NCBI RefSeq assembly: GCF_000701505.1
Contig: NZ_JNJB01000006.1
Location: 62,001 to 126,000 of the forward strand
Direction of reading: 5' to 3'
Length of the DNA: 64,000 bases
From: Dyadobacter crusticola DSM 16708
Lineage (GTDB): Bacteria; Bacteroidota; Bacteroidia; Cytophagales; Spirosomataceae
How positions within the stretch are numbered: the stretch's first letter is position 1; each line of letters begins with the position of its first letter. The notes below the pieces were generated by a model. The model saw nothing but the letters and a program-made list of their open reading frames with translations. It had not been told where the DNA came from and did no database searches. A program made the position numbers and the translations under genes. Below, piece after piece: positions 45,486 through 54,911 of the stretch.

Positions 45486-47189
45486 ATGTTCCGTAAGTTC
45501 CTTTACCTGTTGATGGTCGCCGTGCTTTTTACACGATGTACCCCCACTCAGAAATCTGCCGTGACCCAACATAAAACGGTTTCAAAAACCTCCGGCCAGG
45601 CTCTTTTTACTTCCAACTGTGCTTCCTGTCACGCGCTGGAAACCGAGGAAATTGGTCCGCGGCTCGGCGGTATCACAAGTCTGTTACCGCCTGATCAGCT
45701 GGTTGCATTTATCAAAAATCCCAATGCATTCATCGAGAAAGGCGATAAAAGAACAGTTGCGCTGGCCGCGCGTTACAAGATGGTGATGCCGCCATTTGAC
45801 TTTCTGAAAGATGAGGAAATTCAATCCATATTGAGCTACCTGGACCAGGAAAGCAAATCCCGCGACCTCAAACCGCTTGTTGTAGAAACAGGCGAAGCAA
45901 ATGTAAAAGCAGAGCGGCTCGCCGCGCCGATTACGAAGTCGAGCCTGAAAGTGGAGCTGGAAGACTTTGTTACTATGCCGTTTTCAAGTGAAAAAATGCC
46001 GCGCACCCGACTCGCGACCATGCGCTCTTCGCCTGCGCGCGACGGTAGCTTATATGTAAGTGATCAGCGGGGGTTTATTTATCATGTTGTGGGAGGACAG
46101 CCAGCAGAGTTCATGAGCATTCGGCCGCTGGTTGACAATTTCATCAATGAGCCCGGGCTAGGCACTGGTCTCGGCAGCTTCGCATTTCATCCCGATTATC
46201 TGAAAAACGGCCTTATTTACATTACCCACACAGAAGCTTTCAAAGGCAAGCCTGCGGACAATGCGTTCAGCGACACGATCAAGGTTGCTATGCAATGGGT
46301 GTTGTCTGAATGGAAAATGGATGATGTGAAAAGTCCGGTTTTCAACGGCAAGCGGCGTGAGCTGCTGCGGATCAATGTACCCGGCGCTGTGCACGGAATG
46401 CAGGATATCGGTTTCGTACCTGAGGTTTCAAAAAGCAATCCCGAGTACGGACTTTTGTACATCGGCATCGGCGACGGTTCTTCCACGATCAGCGGCTATC
46501 CGCAGCTTTGTCATACATTGAAATCGCCGCTCGGAACCATTCTCCGCATTGATCCGCTTGGAAGTAACAGCAAAAACAGCAACTACGGAATTTCCAAGGA
46601 TAACCCGTTTGTACAGCAAAAAGGCGAAGGGATTTACACTGAAATTTATGCTTACGGATTTCGTAACCCGCATAGGATGGCGTGGTATGACGGAAAGTTG
46701 TTCAGTGCGGAAGTAAGCGAATCCAATTTTGAGGAGATCAATGTGGTGGTACCAGGCGGGGACTACGGCTGGAATGTACGTGAAGGTAACTTTGGAATTT
46801 CCTTTAAAGATCTGAAAAAGGTCTATAAAGTTGCAGAGCCGGATACGCTCCAATACATTCGTCCATTTGCATTGTATGATCATTACGACGGCAGCGCGAT
46901 CAGCGGCGGGTATGTATATGAAGGCAAGCTGAATGCGCTCAAAGGCAAGTACATTTTCGGCGACATTGTGAGCGGCAGATTGTTTTTTGTCAATATTGAT
47001 AAAAACCTGAGCGATCCTTCCGTGCACGAACTAACTGTTACCTATAAAGGAAAAGATACAAGTCTGACTGAACTTACGGGCGCAAAACGTGTGGATGTAA
47101 GGATCGAATACGACCGTCAGACTGGTGAAATGTATATCATGACCAAGCCCGACGGGAAGATCAGGCGGGTGGTGAATGCAGCTTTGTAA
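45486..47189 (+). CDS. cytochrome c + PQQ-type sugar dehydrogenase fusion lipoprotein
   Basis: A 567-residue exported protein with a lipobox-like LFTRC (Cys18). Residues about 35-125 are a mono-heme cytochrome c domain with heme site CASCH (45-49) and a likely Met ligand in VMPPFDF. Residues about 150-567 form a glucose/sorbosone dehydrogenase-like beta propeller (GLGSFAFHPDYLKNGLIYIT, YGFRNPHRMAW, GDYGWNVREG). It probably oxidises an aldose in the periplasm and passes electrons to its own heme. Galactonate dehydratase follows after 58 bp. Confidence 0.85.
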   Translation: MFRKFLYLLMVAVLFTRCTPTQKSAVTQHKTVSKTSGQALFTSNCASCHALETEEIGPRLGGITSLLPPDQLVAFIKNPNAFIEKGDKRTVALAARYKMVMPPFDFLKDEEIQSILSYLDQESKSRDLKPLVVETGEANVKAERLAAPITKSSLKVELEDFVTMPFSSEKMPRTRLATMRSSPARDGSLYVSDQRGFIYHVVGGQPAEFMSIRPLVDNFINEPGLGTGLGSFAFHPDYLKNGLIYITHTEAFKGKPADNAFSDTIKVAMQWVLSEWKMDDVKSPVFNGKRRELLRINVPGAVHGMQDIGFVPEVSKSNPEYGLLYIGIGDGSSTISGYPQLCHTLKSPLGTILRIDPLGSNSKNSNYGISKDNPFVQQKGEGIYTEIYAYGFRNPHRMAWYDGKLFSAEVSESNFEEINVVVPGGDYGWNVREGNFGISFKDLKKVYKVAEPDTLQYIRPFALYDHYDGSAISGGYVYEGKLNALKGKYIFGDIVSGRLFFVNIDKNLSDPSVHELTVTYKGKDTSLTELTGAKRVDVRIEYDRQTGEMYIMTKPDGKIRRVVNAAL

Positions 47190-47247
47190 AACCGCGGGAT
47201 AGCTGGTGAGCTGTCACCGCAAATGATGATTTAAAAAGAACATTGTA

Positions 47248-48396
47248 ATGAAGATCAAAAGCTACGAATTGTTTCAGGTACCGCCGAGGTGGTTGTTTTT
47301 AAAAGTTGAAACTGACGAAGGTATCGTCGGCTGGGGCGAGCCCGTCATTGAAGGAAAAGCGGCTACCGTCAAAGCGGCTGTGATTGAGTTAATGGACACA
47401 TTGATCGGCAAAAATCCGCTTGACATTGAAGGGCATTGGAATACCATGTACCGAGGCGGCTTCTACCGCGGCGGACCGATTCTGATGAGCGCAATTGCGG
47501 GTATCGATCAGGCACTGTGGGATATTAAAGGGAAGTTTCACAATGCACCGGTGTATGAGCTGCTTGGCGGTAAATGCCGGGACAAGATCAAAGTGTACTC
47601 CTGGATCGGCGGCGACAGGCCGGCAGAAGTAGCGAGCGCCGCCCAGGCTGCATTTGATATTGGTTTCAAAGCCATCAAAATGAATGGAACTGACGAAATG
47701 CAGTACATTGATTCTTACGAAAAGATCGACCTGGTACTCCGCCGGGTGGCTTCCATTCGCGAGGCAGTTGGCTATGGACTGGATATCGGCGTCGATTTTC
47801 ACGGCAGACTGCACAAGCCGATGGCGAAGGTACTGGCCAAAGAGCTGGAACAATTCCGCCCGATGTTTATCGAAGAACCGGTACTGCCCGAGAACAATGA
47901 AGCGCTCCGGGAAATTGCGCAGCATACCTGTATCCCGATCGCGACCGGCGAGCGGATGTTCAGCCGCTGGGATTTCAAAAACCTGCTGATGGATGGTTAT
48001 GTGGACATTATCCAGCCGGATTTGTCGCACGCGGGCGGGATAACCGAGTGTAAAAAGATATTGTCAATGGCGGAAGCTTTCGATGTAGCTGCCGCGCCGC
48101 ACTGTCCGCTCGGGCCCATTGCGCTGGCCGCTTGTCTGCAGGTAGATGCTACCTGCCACAATGCATTTATTCAGGAGCAAAGTCTTGGTATCCATTACAA
48201 TCAGGGGAATGATTTGATGGATTACCTGGAAGATAAGTCGGTATTTACCTATGAAAACGGGTTCGTAAAGATCCCGGGCGGGCCTGGGCTGGGCATTCAG
48301 ATCGACGAAGCCCAAGTGAGAAAAATGGCAGAAGTGGGACACAATTGGAAAAATCCATTATGGACTCACGAAGACGGCAGCGCCGCTGAATGGTAA
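47248..48396 (+). CDS. dgoD: D-galactonate dehydratase
   Basis: A cytoplasmic enolase-superfamily enzyme that converts D-galactonate to 2-dehydro-3-deoxygalactonate. The 382-residue sequence is collinear with Dgo[21 protein letters not shown] at the start, metal ligands in GVDFHGR, EEPVLPE and [12 protein letters not shown], and the catalytic His in [10 protein letters not shown]. The upstream sugar dehydrogenase could supply an aldonate, suggesting an oxidative galactose route. A bidirectional terminator follows at 48523-48552. Confidence 0.9.
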   Translation: MKIKSYELFQVPPRWLFLKVETDEGIVGWGEPVIEGKAATVKAAVIELMDTLIGKNPLDIEGHWNTMYRGGFYRGGPILMSAIAGIDQALWDIKGKFHNAPVYELLGGKCRDKIKVYSWIGGDRPAEVASAAQAAFDIGFKAIKMNGTDEMQYIDSYEKIDLVLRRVASIREAVGYGLDIGVDFHGRLHKPMAKVLAKELEQFRPMFIEEPVLPENNEALREIAQHTCIPIATGERMFSRWDFKNLLMDGYVDIIQPDLSHAGGITECKKILSMAEAFDVAAAPHCPLGPIALAACLQVDATCHNAFIQEQSLGIHYNQGNDLMDYLEDKSVFTYENGFVKIPGGPGLGIQIDEAQVRKMAEVGHNWKNPLWTHEDGSAAEW

Positions 48397-48522
48397 CAAG
48401 TTTTTGCAGAAAGCGTGAAAGATCTGCAAATAGCCCAATGATTTATTTAGCCGAACTAGCTCTCCATTGCGAATAGGCAGCAGCGGCTTCGGTGTACTAT
48501 TGTCGATATTTTTGAAAGTTTT

Positions 48523-48552
48523 AAAAAGGCTGGCACCACTGCCAGCCTTTTT
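48523..48552. terminator. bidirectional rho-independent terminator
   Basis: AAAAAGGCTGGC (48523-48534) is the exact reverse complement of GCCAGCCTTTTT (48541-48552), with a 6-base loop. The A and T runs let it act on both the dgoD transcript and the leftward 81-residue lipoprotein gene. Confidence 0.82.
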
Positions 48553-48557
48553 AACGT

Positions 48558-48803
48558 TTAATGCTTTTCCCTGGTCGAATCTGCATTCAGGTTCGACTGA
48601 TTGGCTGGGTAACCGGGCACTTCGTTCTGGTTATCTTCTCCCACACCCATTGCTTTGGTGCTCTCGGCATTGCCGCTGTCGGATTTGATCGTTGTTGCGG
48701 AACTATCTATGTTGCCGCCAGTGTCGTTCTTGGTTCCGCACGAATAGTTGGTGAATCCGATGGCTAGTGTCGCTAAGACGAAGCCTATTTTTAGCTTTTT
48801 CAT
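48558..48803 (-). CDS. small hypothetical lipoprotein
   Basis: An 81-residue exported protein starting at the ATG at 48803 (MKKLKIGFVLATLAIGF), with Cys22 in FTNYSCG as the probable lipid site. The mature part is polar, rich in Asn, Asp and Ser, and likely unstructured. No family is recognised. It ends 5 bp from the strong terminator, which supports its being a real gene. Confidence 0.55.
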   Translation of the reverse strand: MKKLKIGFVLATLAIGFTNYSCGTKNDTGGNIDSSATTIKSDSGNAESTKAMGVGEDNQNEVPGYPANQSNLNADSTREKH

Positions 48804-48924
48804 GATCGTTTGGTTGATGAATAAGCCTGCGCTGTAAAAAAATGATACCAAGTGGCTGTCAATCCGGGTATTTGTTAATTTCGCCGCCCACAACATTCAG
48901 TTTTAAGTCGATCGGCTGTCTTTA

Positions 48925-49629
48925 ATGGAACAACGCATTTACGAAAAAGCGATTTTAAACAGAGTAGATAAAGCAATGGTACCGATACCAGCAGGCAGCA
49001 TAGAGCTTTGCGACGATCGGACCAAACAGAAATGGACTGTTCATCTCCCTGATTTTTACATCGCAGCTTACCCGGTCACACAGGATCTGTTTTCTGAAAT
49101 AATGAAAGCTTCTCCTTCCGTTTTTAAAGGCGAAAACCGGCCGGTAGAAACAGTGAGCTGGAAAGAAGCTGTACTTTTTTGTAACGCACTTTCAGAACTC
49201 GCACAGCTTCAACCTTGCTATGCAATGGATAGCCATGGAGAAGAGATCAGTTTCAATGCAAATGCCGAAGGATACCGTTTGCCCACAGAAGCGGAATGGG
49301 AATATGCCTGCAAAGCGGGAACCACGGGAATTCGGTACGGTGAGCTGGACAAAATTGCCTGGTACCGCGGGAATGCAGGTGGTGAAACACATGAAGTAGG
49401 GTTGAAAGAACCGAATGCGTTTGGACTTTACGATATGCTTGGAAATGTGTGGGAATGGTGTACTGATGTTTATGACCAGACTGTTTACGGGTCATACAGA
49501 ATTTTCAGGGGAGGCGGCTGGGCTGATGATGAAAGAGGTTGCATGGCTACAAACCGCCGCCGCAGCCACCCTGTTGCATTCAAAATCGATGATCTTGGAT
49601 TTCGCCTAGCACGGAATTTGTCGCATTGA
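48925..49629 (+). CDS. SUMF1/formylglycine-generating-enzyme-like domain protein
   Basis: A 234-residue protein with the FGE-sulfatase (C-type-lectin-like) fold. The motifs are YPVTQDLFSEIM, PVETVSWKEAVLFCNALS, YRLPTEAEWEYACKAG, FGLYDMLGNVWEWCTDVY and RGGGWADDERGC. The signature CxxxxC-type active-site pair of true formylglycine enzymes is not complete, since only one Cys follows RGGGW. Sulfatase activation is therefore doubtful, and no sulfatase gene is nearby. There is no signal peptide. A 68-residue gene follows after 15 bp. Confidence 0.82.
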   Translation: MEQRIYEKAILNRVDKAMVPIPAGSIELCDDRTKQKWTVHLPDFYIAAYPVTQDLFSEIMKASPSVFKGENRPVETVSWKEAVLFCNALSELAQLQPCYAMDSHGEEISFNANAEGYRLPTEAEWEYACKAGTTGIRYGELDKIAWYRGNAGGETHEVGLKEPNAFGLYDMLGNVWEWCTDVYDQTVYGSYRIFRGGGWADDERGCMATNRRRSHPVAFKIDDLGFRLARNLSH

Positions 49630-49644
49630 TTTATTATAATGTAA

Positions 49645-49851
49645 ATGCTACTTCCAATGAGACAAGGTGAATTTAAAACAAAAGATGACGAGTCGGTTAC
49701 TGTACGGTTTTCGCTGGACGATGTGACCGATATCGTGCCTGATTCAGATATGCGTTACAGTCTGGTTGTCCTGAAAAACGGCGATAAACATTTCCTTTGC
49801 GGGACTAAACTGGAAATCCTGGATCAGCTGGGTTTGAACAATGTAAATTGA
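49645..49851 (+). CDS. small hypothetical protein downstream of the SUMF1-like gene
   Basis: A 68-residue acidic cytoplasmic protein (TKDDESVTVRFSLDDVTDIV...) that starts 15 bp after the SUMF1-like gene and is probably co-transcribed. An in-frame ATG at 49657 is an alternative start. No family is recognised. The pattern of short strands (SLVVLKNGDKHFLCG) suggests a small beta-rich domain. Confidence 0.5.
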   Translation: MLLPMRQGEFKTKDDESVTVRFSLDDVTDIVPDSDMRYSLVVLKNGDKHFLCGTKLEILDQLGLNNVN

Positions 49852-49870
49852 GTGTTGCGAGCATTTATAA

Positions 49871-51163
49871 CTACAACAAAAATCGCTGCATATAGGCGAT
49901 CATCAACTTCCAGTCTTCCGGCAGAACGGTGTGGCCGCCTTCGTGCATGAAGTAGCCAAGATCATTCATAAGCAGGGAAGTATCTCCCGCAGCCGGCATA
50001 TTCCCCGCAGGCGGAGCTGTTTTGTTGAAAAGCTTGTAGACGGGTGCTGCTGCCTGAGCTGCGAGGAATTCGCCTTTCGGGTCTGACCAGTAATCTGTAC
50101 TCCCGGTTTGTAAAAGGAGCGGGCGGGGCGCCATTAATGCTACCAATGCATGTGCATCGAAAGGCATTGTGTTCACCTTGTCCGCATAAGTGTGGTAGTT
50201 GGGTGCAAATTGGTACAGGTACCGGGAAGGGTCTGTAATGTGGCCGATCGTTTCACCATAATTACGCCGCGCCAATGCTGCTCCGCCTTCGCCGGAAATA
50301 CTTGCGATCACCATTTTAAAGCGCGGGTCGCGGATTCCCGCCCAGAGTACCGTCTTGCCCAGCCGCGACGCACCTTGCAATGCAACCCGTTTGGCGTCGA
50401 TCTGTTTATCGGTTTCAAAATAGTCCATTGCCCGGCTTAGCCCCCAAGACCACGCGGCGATCGCACCCCATTCGTCAGGAGCAGTTTCAGTTTGACCCCG
50501 CTTCAAATACACTTTCCTGATCCCATGATTGATCCCGTCTTTGAAGTCGGGCTCGATATCTCCATAGTAAACCGTCGCAAAGCCGATTCCTGCGTCCATA
50601 AATTGTTCAATATCCATGTTGCCAAAAACACTCGGCTTATCTGCCTTTACACGCTGTCCTTCCCTGTTCCAGATCGTCCCGACGAGCAGGCCAGGATCAT
50701 CGATAATCTGATTGTATGCAGCGAAAGAGATATTCAGCAGCATCGGTGACGGCTTTTTAGCAGCAGCGGGCAGGTAAATGACAAGGTTCATCTTGTGGTC
50801 AGCTGTATCCGCAGTAAAATACACTGTAACCTGCTTGCGGAGCGCTTTCCCACTGAATGCGGGTGTACCTTTGTCGAACACATTGAATTTGAGGTTCGAA
50901 GGTTTACCGGGCATTTTACCAAACTGTATCTCTTCGACCAGCTTCAATAGTTCAGGCCTGCGTTTCTGTGTCCATATTTTTGCATTCGTCACAGCCTGTC
51001 CGTCCGCACATTTCAGCAGGTCGGGGAGGCTGTATGTGCCGGTTGAATCTTCACTGTAATTCACCGGAATGCCCGCCACGAGCGTGGGGCGATTAGCTGT
51101 CTGCTGCGCTTTTAAGCCACAGCCGGCAATGCAGAGGAGAGTCAGCAACAATATCTTTTTCAT
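49871..51163 (-). CDS. CE15-type glucuronoyl esterase-like hydrolase
   Basis: A secreted alpha/beta hydrolase of 430 residues; the ATG at 51163 gives a signal peptide of about 20 residues, ending near GLKAQ. The CE15 signature (usually GCSRxGK) appears as GASRLGK with Ser266, Arg267 and Lys270, so the usual Cys is Ala. A second motif, SGEGGAA (290-296), holds Glu292, and the likely catalytic His is in HEGGHTVLP near the C-terminus. CE15 enzymes cut esters between glucuronoxylan and lignin. A possible leftward promoter is at 51388-51415. Confidence 0.82.
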   Translation of the reverse strand: MKKILLLTLLCIAGCGLKAQQTANRPTLVAGIPVNYSEDSTGTYSLPDLLKCADGQAVTNAKIWTQKRRPELLKLVEEIQFGKMPGKPSNLKFNVFDKGTPAFSGKALRKQVTVYFTADTADHKMNLVIYLPAAAKKPSPMLLNISFAAYNQIIDDPGLLVGTIWNREGQRVKADKPSVFGNMDIEQFMDAGIGFATVYYGDIEPDFKDGINHGIRKVYLKRGQTETAPDEWGAIAAWSWGLSRAMDYFETDKQIDAKRVALQGASRLGKTVLWAGIRDPRFKMVIASISGEGGAALARRNYGETIGHITDPSRYLYQFAPNYHTYADKVNTMPFDAHALVALMAPRPLLLQTGSTDYWSDPKGEFLAAQAAAPVYKLFNKTAPPAGNMPAAGDTSLLMNDLGYFMHEGGHTVLPEDWKLMIAYMQRFLL

Positions 51164-51387
51164 ACGTGAAAGCAAAATGGATTTACTTCATGAAAGGCAC
51201 GCGGGGCAGGCACATACTAGCAGCGGAGGTGCCCATTTTTTTGGATAAGAAAATCGATATTAAATCTTGCAAACATCACTTGTTTTGAGTGAATGGAATT
51301 CGGGCGTTTATTGTTAGACGGTTACCCTAAAAGCGCAATAAGGCACAAACTCACCTTCCGGGCCGCAAATGCCAGCTGCGATAGCCA

Positions 51388-51415
51388 CAAACATAGTCAA
51401 TGGAACCTATTACAA
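51388..51415 (-). promoter_or_regulatory. candidate promoter for the CE15 gene, overlapping the GAF gene start
   Basis: On the minus strand TTG (51415-51413), 17 bp and TATGTTTG (51395-51388) fit the Bacteroidota promoter pattern. It would give a leader of about 220 bases before the CE15 gene and would overlap the divergent GAF-gene start, so interference is possible. Confidence 0.3.
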
Positions 51416-53805
51416 TTGATGTTACAAATGACGTCCGATATGACGGCATCCCGATAGATTCGTCCATTTCATTCGAAAGCTTCATCCGCTTTCTGGAAGA
51501 CAAGGCGAATGAAGAACAAACAATCAAGCGGACTTTTTTCGAAATGGCACTGGCGCGCCTCAAAGCGCAGCCTGCGCTGAGCGGGACGGTGCCGCTGGAA
51601 GACATAGCACGCTATAAAGAGGAAATGGCGCTTGTTTGCAGTCTGCTCATGCCGATGTTCGCTGACGAAAAGCAGGTTTGCTGGGCCATGAGCGCCCCGA
51701 TCAATCCAACCGTATTTTATGCTACTTCCGGTTTTTACGATCTGCTGCTCGATAGCAAATCGGGCGAAATCCGGTGCGATATTGTGCTCGACGACGAGGA
51801 TAGCGCTACCAAGAAGAAAGAAATGGTGTATTCTTTTGTTTTGGAAAAATTCTACGGAGTACCACCCGCGCACAGTCACGAGCTCATTATTACGATCCGC
51901 GACGAGAAATCGGGACTGCAAAAGTTTTATAAGCTCAATATCGATACCCGGTTTTGTGAGGTAACGCCGAAAGACGCATTGCCCGACCTGGACCCCGAGT
52001 GGCTCGCATCCGTCACACAGGATGGAATGGACCTGCCGAAGATCATGGAAGTTTTGCCGCTGTCGCTTTTCCGTTTTGTAGGATTCTCGGTGGTTACGCT
52101 TGAAGATGTCACTGCCCAGAATGCGGTGGAACAAATTAAAAATACCATTCTCGACCGGTCTCTTTTTGATCAGAATACCTACTTCAACCGAGTGGTACAT
52201 TCGCTGAAAATGCTTATCGGCGATCCGCAGTTTAATTTTGGTACAATGCCCGTTTTGCGGGTAAATAACCGGCTGGTATTCAATAAGGGTACCGTGCTGT
52301 TCAGTAAGCTGATGAATGCGGCTACCGAGAATAACATGGCGGAGGAAATGTACTCGCAAATGGCAGATGAATACCTGCTCGATCCCAAGCCGCAGCTGAT
52401 CCGCGAGCTTACTGCGGAGGCAGGTTACAAGAAAGACTTTGCAAGATTGCTGTACGAAGATGGTGTTCGTTCCTTCGCGCTGATCCCGGTCTTTTTTGAT
52501 AAGAAAGTGGTTGGCCTGCTGGAAGTATACTCCTGCCGGGCAGACTCGCTCGATGAGCAGGTGCTGCATAAGCTGGATGTGGCGCTCCCGCTGCTCGCGC
52601 AGATCTTCAAGAACTATATCGACGAGTTTCATGCCGGGATCGATAACGTGATCCGCGATAAGTTTACGTCTCTCCAACCTGCCGTACAATGGCGTTTCCG
52701 GGAATCGGCCTGGCATTATTTGCGGGATAAGTCGCTCAATCCGCAGACTGCCGTAATCGAGAAAATCCATTTCAAGAATGTATATCCGCTCTACGGCGCG
52801 GTGGATATCAAAAATTCCACCATTGAGCGGAATATTGCATTGAAACAGGATTTGAACCTTCAATTTACCCTATTGATAGAAACCTTTACTACGTTAAAAG
52901 AAAAGCTTGGATTTGGTCTTGCCGATGAAATGATCTTCAAATGCAGGAAGTGGATCGAGGAGATCAATGACGATTCGACCGACAATGATGAAATGAAGGT
53001 GCGCGATTTTCTGGAAAGCGAGGCGCACCCGTTTTTACAGCATTTCAGGGAAGAAAGCCTCCTGCGCTCAGGTGCAAGAAGTATGCGCTCAGACGAGAAC
53101 GAAGCGGTTCTGAGAAATCAAATCGATCGTTACTTTGCCATGATCGATGAGGCGACGGGCACCGCCAATGCAAACAGAAAGGCGCTGGAAGCTTCTATGC
53201 AGCGGATCAACAGCTCTGTAAATCTCTATCTCGACCTGTTTCGTCAGGAAATACAGCAATCGTACCCGACTTATTTCGAGAAATTCAGGACTGACGGGAT
53301 CGAGTACGATATCTACATCGGGCAGTCGATTGAACTGGAAAAGAAATTCAGCGACCTGTACCTCAAAAACATCCGGCTCTGGCAGTTGACTTCCATGGCC
53401 GCTATTACGCGGATCACACATTCGCTGGTACCGCAAATGGAAAAGCCGCTCGAAACCACGCAGCTGATCTTCATTCACTCAACCAGCATTGATATCAGCT
53501 TTCGCGACGACGAAAGGCGTTTTGATGTCGAAGGTGCCTACAATATCCGGTACCAGGTGATTAAGAAGCGGATTGACAAAGTGCGTATCAAGAATACAGG
53601 CGAGCGACTGACACAGCCCGGGAAGATCGCATTGGTTTATTTTGCCGGAAAATCGGCGGAAGAATATGTGGGTTACATCCGGTATTTGCAGGAAAAAAAT
53701 ACTTTACTTGACGATCTGGAATTCCTGGACCTCGAAGAATTACAGGGCGTCTCAGGTCTGAAAGCATTGCGGGTTGGTGTGAACCTGAATGTCGACTGGG
53801 AATAG
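51400..53805 (+). CDS. large GAF-domain protein
   Basis: An 801-residue cytoplasmic protein without membrane helices. A GAF-like sensor fold is suggested near 320-410 (RSFALIPVFFDKKVVGLLEVYS). After it, LYGAVDIKNSTIERN (about 464-478) resembles the first metal-binding strand of class III nucleotide cyclases, but the second metal motif and the purine-binding residues are not evident. The C-terminal part includes long helices and a beta-rich end. I recognise it as a Bacteroidota GAF protein with no known reaction. It is followed by the AT-rich OmpA gene. Confidence 0.7.
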   Translation: MEPITIDVTNDVRYDGIPIDSSISFESFIRFLEDKANEEQTIKRTFFEMALARLKAQPALSGTVPLEDIARYKEEMALVCSLLMPMFADEKQVCWAMSAPINPTVFYATSGFYDLLLDSKSGEIRCDIVLDDEDSATKKKEMVYSFVLEKFYGVPPAHSHELIITIRDEKSGLQKFYKLNIDTRFCEVTPKDALPDLDPEWLASVTQDGMDLPKIMEVLPLSLFRFVGFSVVTLEDVTAQNAVEQIKNTILDRSLFDQNTYFNRVVHSLKMLIGDPQFNFGTMPVLRVNNRLVFNKGTVLFSKLMNAATENNMAEEMYSQMADEYLLDPKPQLIRELTAEAGYKKDFARLLYEDGVRSFALIPVFFDKKVVGLLEVYSCRADSLDEQVLHKLDVALPLLAQIFKNYIDEFHAGIDNVIRDKFTSLQPAVQWRFRESAWHYLRDKSLNPQTAVIEKIHFKNVYPLYGAVDIKNSTIERNIALKQDLNLQFTLLIETFTTLKEKLGFGLADEMIFKCRKWIEEINDDSTDNDEMKVRDFLESEAHPFLQHFREESLLRSGARSMRSDENEAVLRNQIDRYFAMIDEATGTANANRKALEASMQRINSSVNLYLDLFRQEIQQSYPTYFEKFRTDGIEYDIYIGQSIELEKKFSDLYLKNIRLWQLTSMAAITRITHSLVPQMEKPLETTQLIFIHSTSIDISFRDDERRFDVEGAYNIRYQVIKKRIDKVRIKNTGERLTQPGKIALVYFAGKSAEEYVGYIRYLQEKNTLLDDLEFLDLEELQGVSGLKALRVGVNLNVDWE

Positions 53806-53883
53806 ATTGAAACATCTAAATGTTCTGCATCGGTTAGTTAATTAGAATGGTTTTGGTTTTTATTTACTGTAAACAACCGTAAA

Positions 53884-54858
53884 ATGAAATATGTACTTAC
53901 CCTGGTATTACTTGTAATTTTCCATAATTATGGAAATTGTAAACAGGATAAACCCAACTATATTATTCTAAATGGGGCTTGTTTCGACTATAACAAGGGC
54001 CCGAATATTAACACGGATGTTTATTCGATTATAGATGGAAAAAAGCAGCACTTAGGTACGAGTAATGCGGCTGGAATTTATAGGGTAAAGGTGCCACTTA
54101 GTTCGAATTTCCTGGTTTTTGAATCCGCGGGTTTTCATGGAATTAAACTTCCAGTTCGGTTCATTGGACAGGCTACGTCTGAGGTAGAGTTTTTATTTGA
54201 CTTGCCCACGTCTTCATTGGACTCTGTAATTGTGCCAATTGAAGACGCCTTATACCTGGGTGCTGCCAAATCGTTATGGAGAAATTATACTGTTCAGCTG
54301 GCGAAGAAGGAATGTGTTGTAGATATTCCTAAGGAAATGATAGATAGAGGGCATAGAGGTGCTTTCATGGGAGTTACAGAGCAATCTCCCTCAATAGATC
54401 TGTTAGTTACCTCCTCATCCGAAGAGATAATTATGAGAAAGCAAATTACGGTCGGCAGCGGATTAAATTTCCTATTGATTGATGATATAAAATCAGAGTT
54501 AGATTTATCTGATGTAAAAGCGCCTCTTGAATTTCCATTAACGAGAAATCTGTATTTTGGTCAGACAGAATACAAACTAAATAGTTCGTCACTTTCGGTA
54601 TTGGATTCGATTATTGGAATGGTAAAGCCAATTCACAATTATACAATTTCTATAACAGGCTACACCGACAATATTGGAGAAGAAGACAAGAATTTGACAT
54701 TGTCGGAATATAGAACCAGAATAGTTGCAAAATATCTGAAAGATAAGGGAATAAAAGATTTCAGAATTAGCAAGAAATGGTTTGGATCAGCGAATATAGT
54801 TTCAAAAGGTGAACCTGAAAAAAATAGAAGAGTAATTATCCAGGTTTTTCCTGAATAG
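53884..54858 (+). CDS. OmpA-family protein, AT-rich gene
   Basis: A 324-residue exported protein with a signal ending near GNC (Cys19, a possible lipobox). The N-terminal part is beta-rich and the C-terminal about 105 residues match the OmpA peptidoglycan-binding domain (ISITGYTDNIGEEDKNL, SEYRTRIVAKYLKDKGI, NRRVIIQVFP). It probably links the outer membrane to peptidoglycan. The gene is much more AT-rich than those around it: the 60 bases from 54481 hold 18 G/C. Codons are also A/T-ended, suggesting recent acquisition. Confidence 0.8.
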   Translation: MKYVLTLVLLVIFHNYGNCKQDKPNYIILNGACFDYNKGPNINTDVYSIIDGKKQHLGTSNAAGIYRVKVPLSSNFLVFESAGFHGIKLPVRFIGQATSEVEFLFDLPTSSLDSVIVPIEDALYLGAAKSLWRNYTVQLAKKECVVDIPKEMIDRGHRGAFMGVTEQSPSIDLLVTSSSEEIIMRKQITVGSGLNFLLIDDIKSELDLSDVKAPLEFPLTRNLYFGQTEYKLNSSSLSVLDSIIGMVKPIHNYTISITGYTDNIGEEDKNLTLSEYRTRIVAKYLKDKGIKDFRISKKWFGSANIVSKGEPEKNRRVIIQVFPE

Positions 54859-54911
54859 TCAGATTAACACAACCAACGAAATAATATTCAACCGCACAAC
54901 GGGTACCACAT

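Noticed and set aside
47190..47247. Hairpin GGTGA-GCTG-TCACC between the sugar dehydrogenase and dgoD genes as a terminator
   Set aside because: The stem is only 5 bp and no T-run follows, so it does not separate the two genes convincingly.
48925..49629. True formylglycine-generating enzyme for sulfatases
   Set aside because: Only one cysteine follows the RGGGW motif, and no sulfatase gene lies nearby, so I kept the broader fold-level name.
51469..52863. 464-codon minus-strand open frame
   Set aside because: It is entirely inside the GAF protein gene on the opposite strand. Composition and lack of motifs mark it as a shadow frame.
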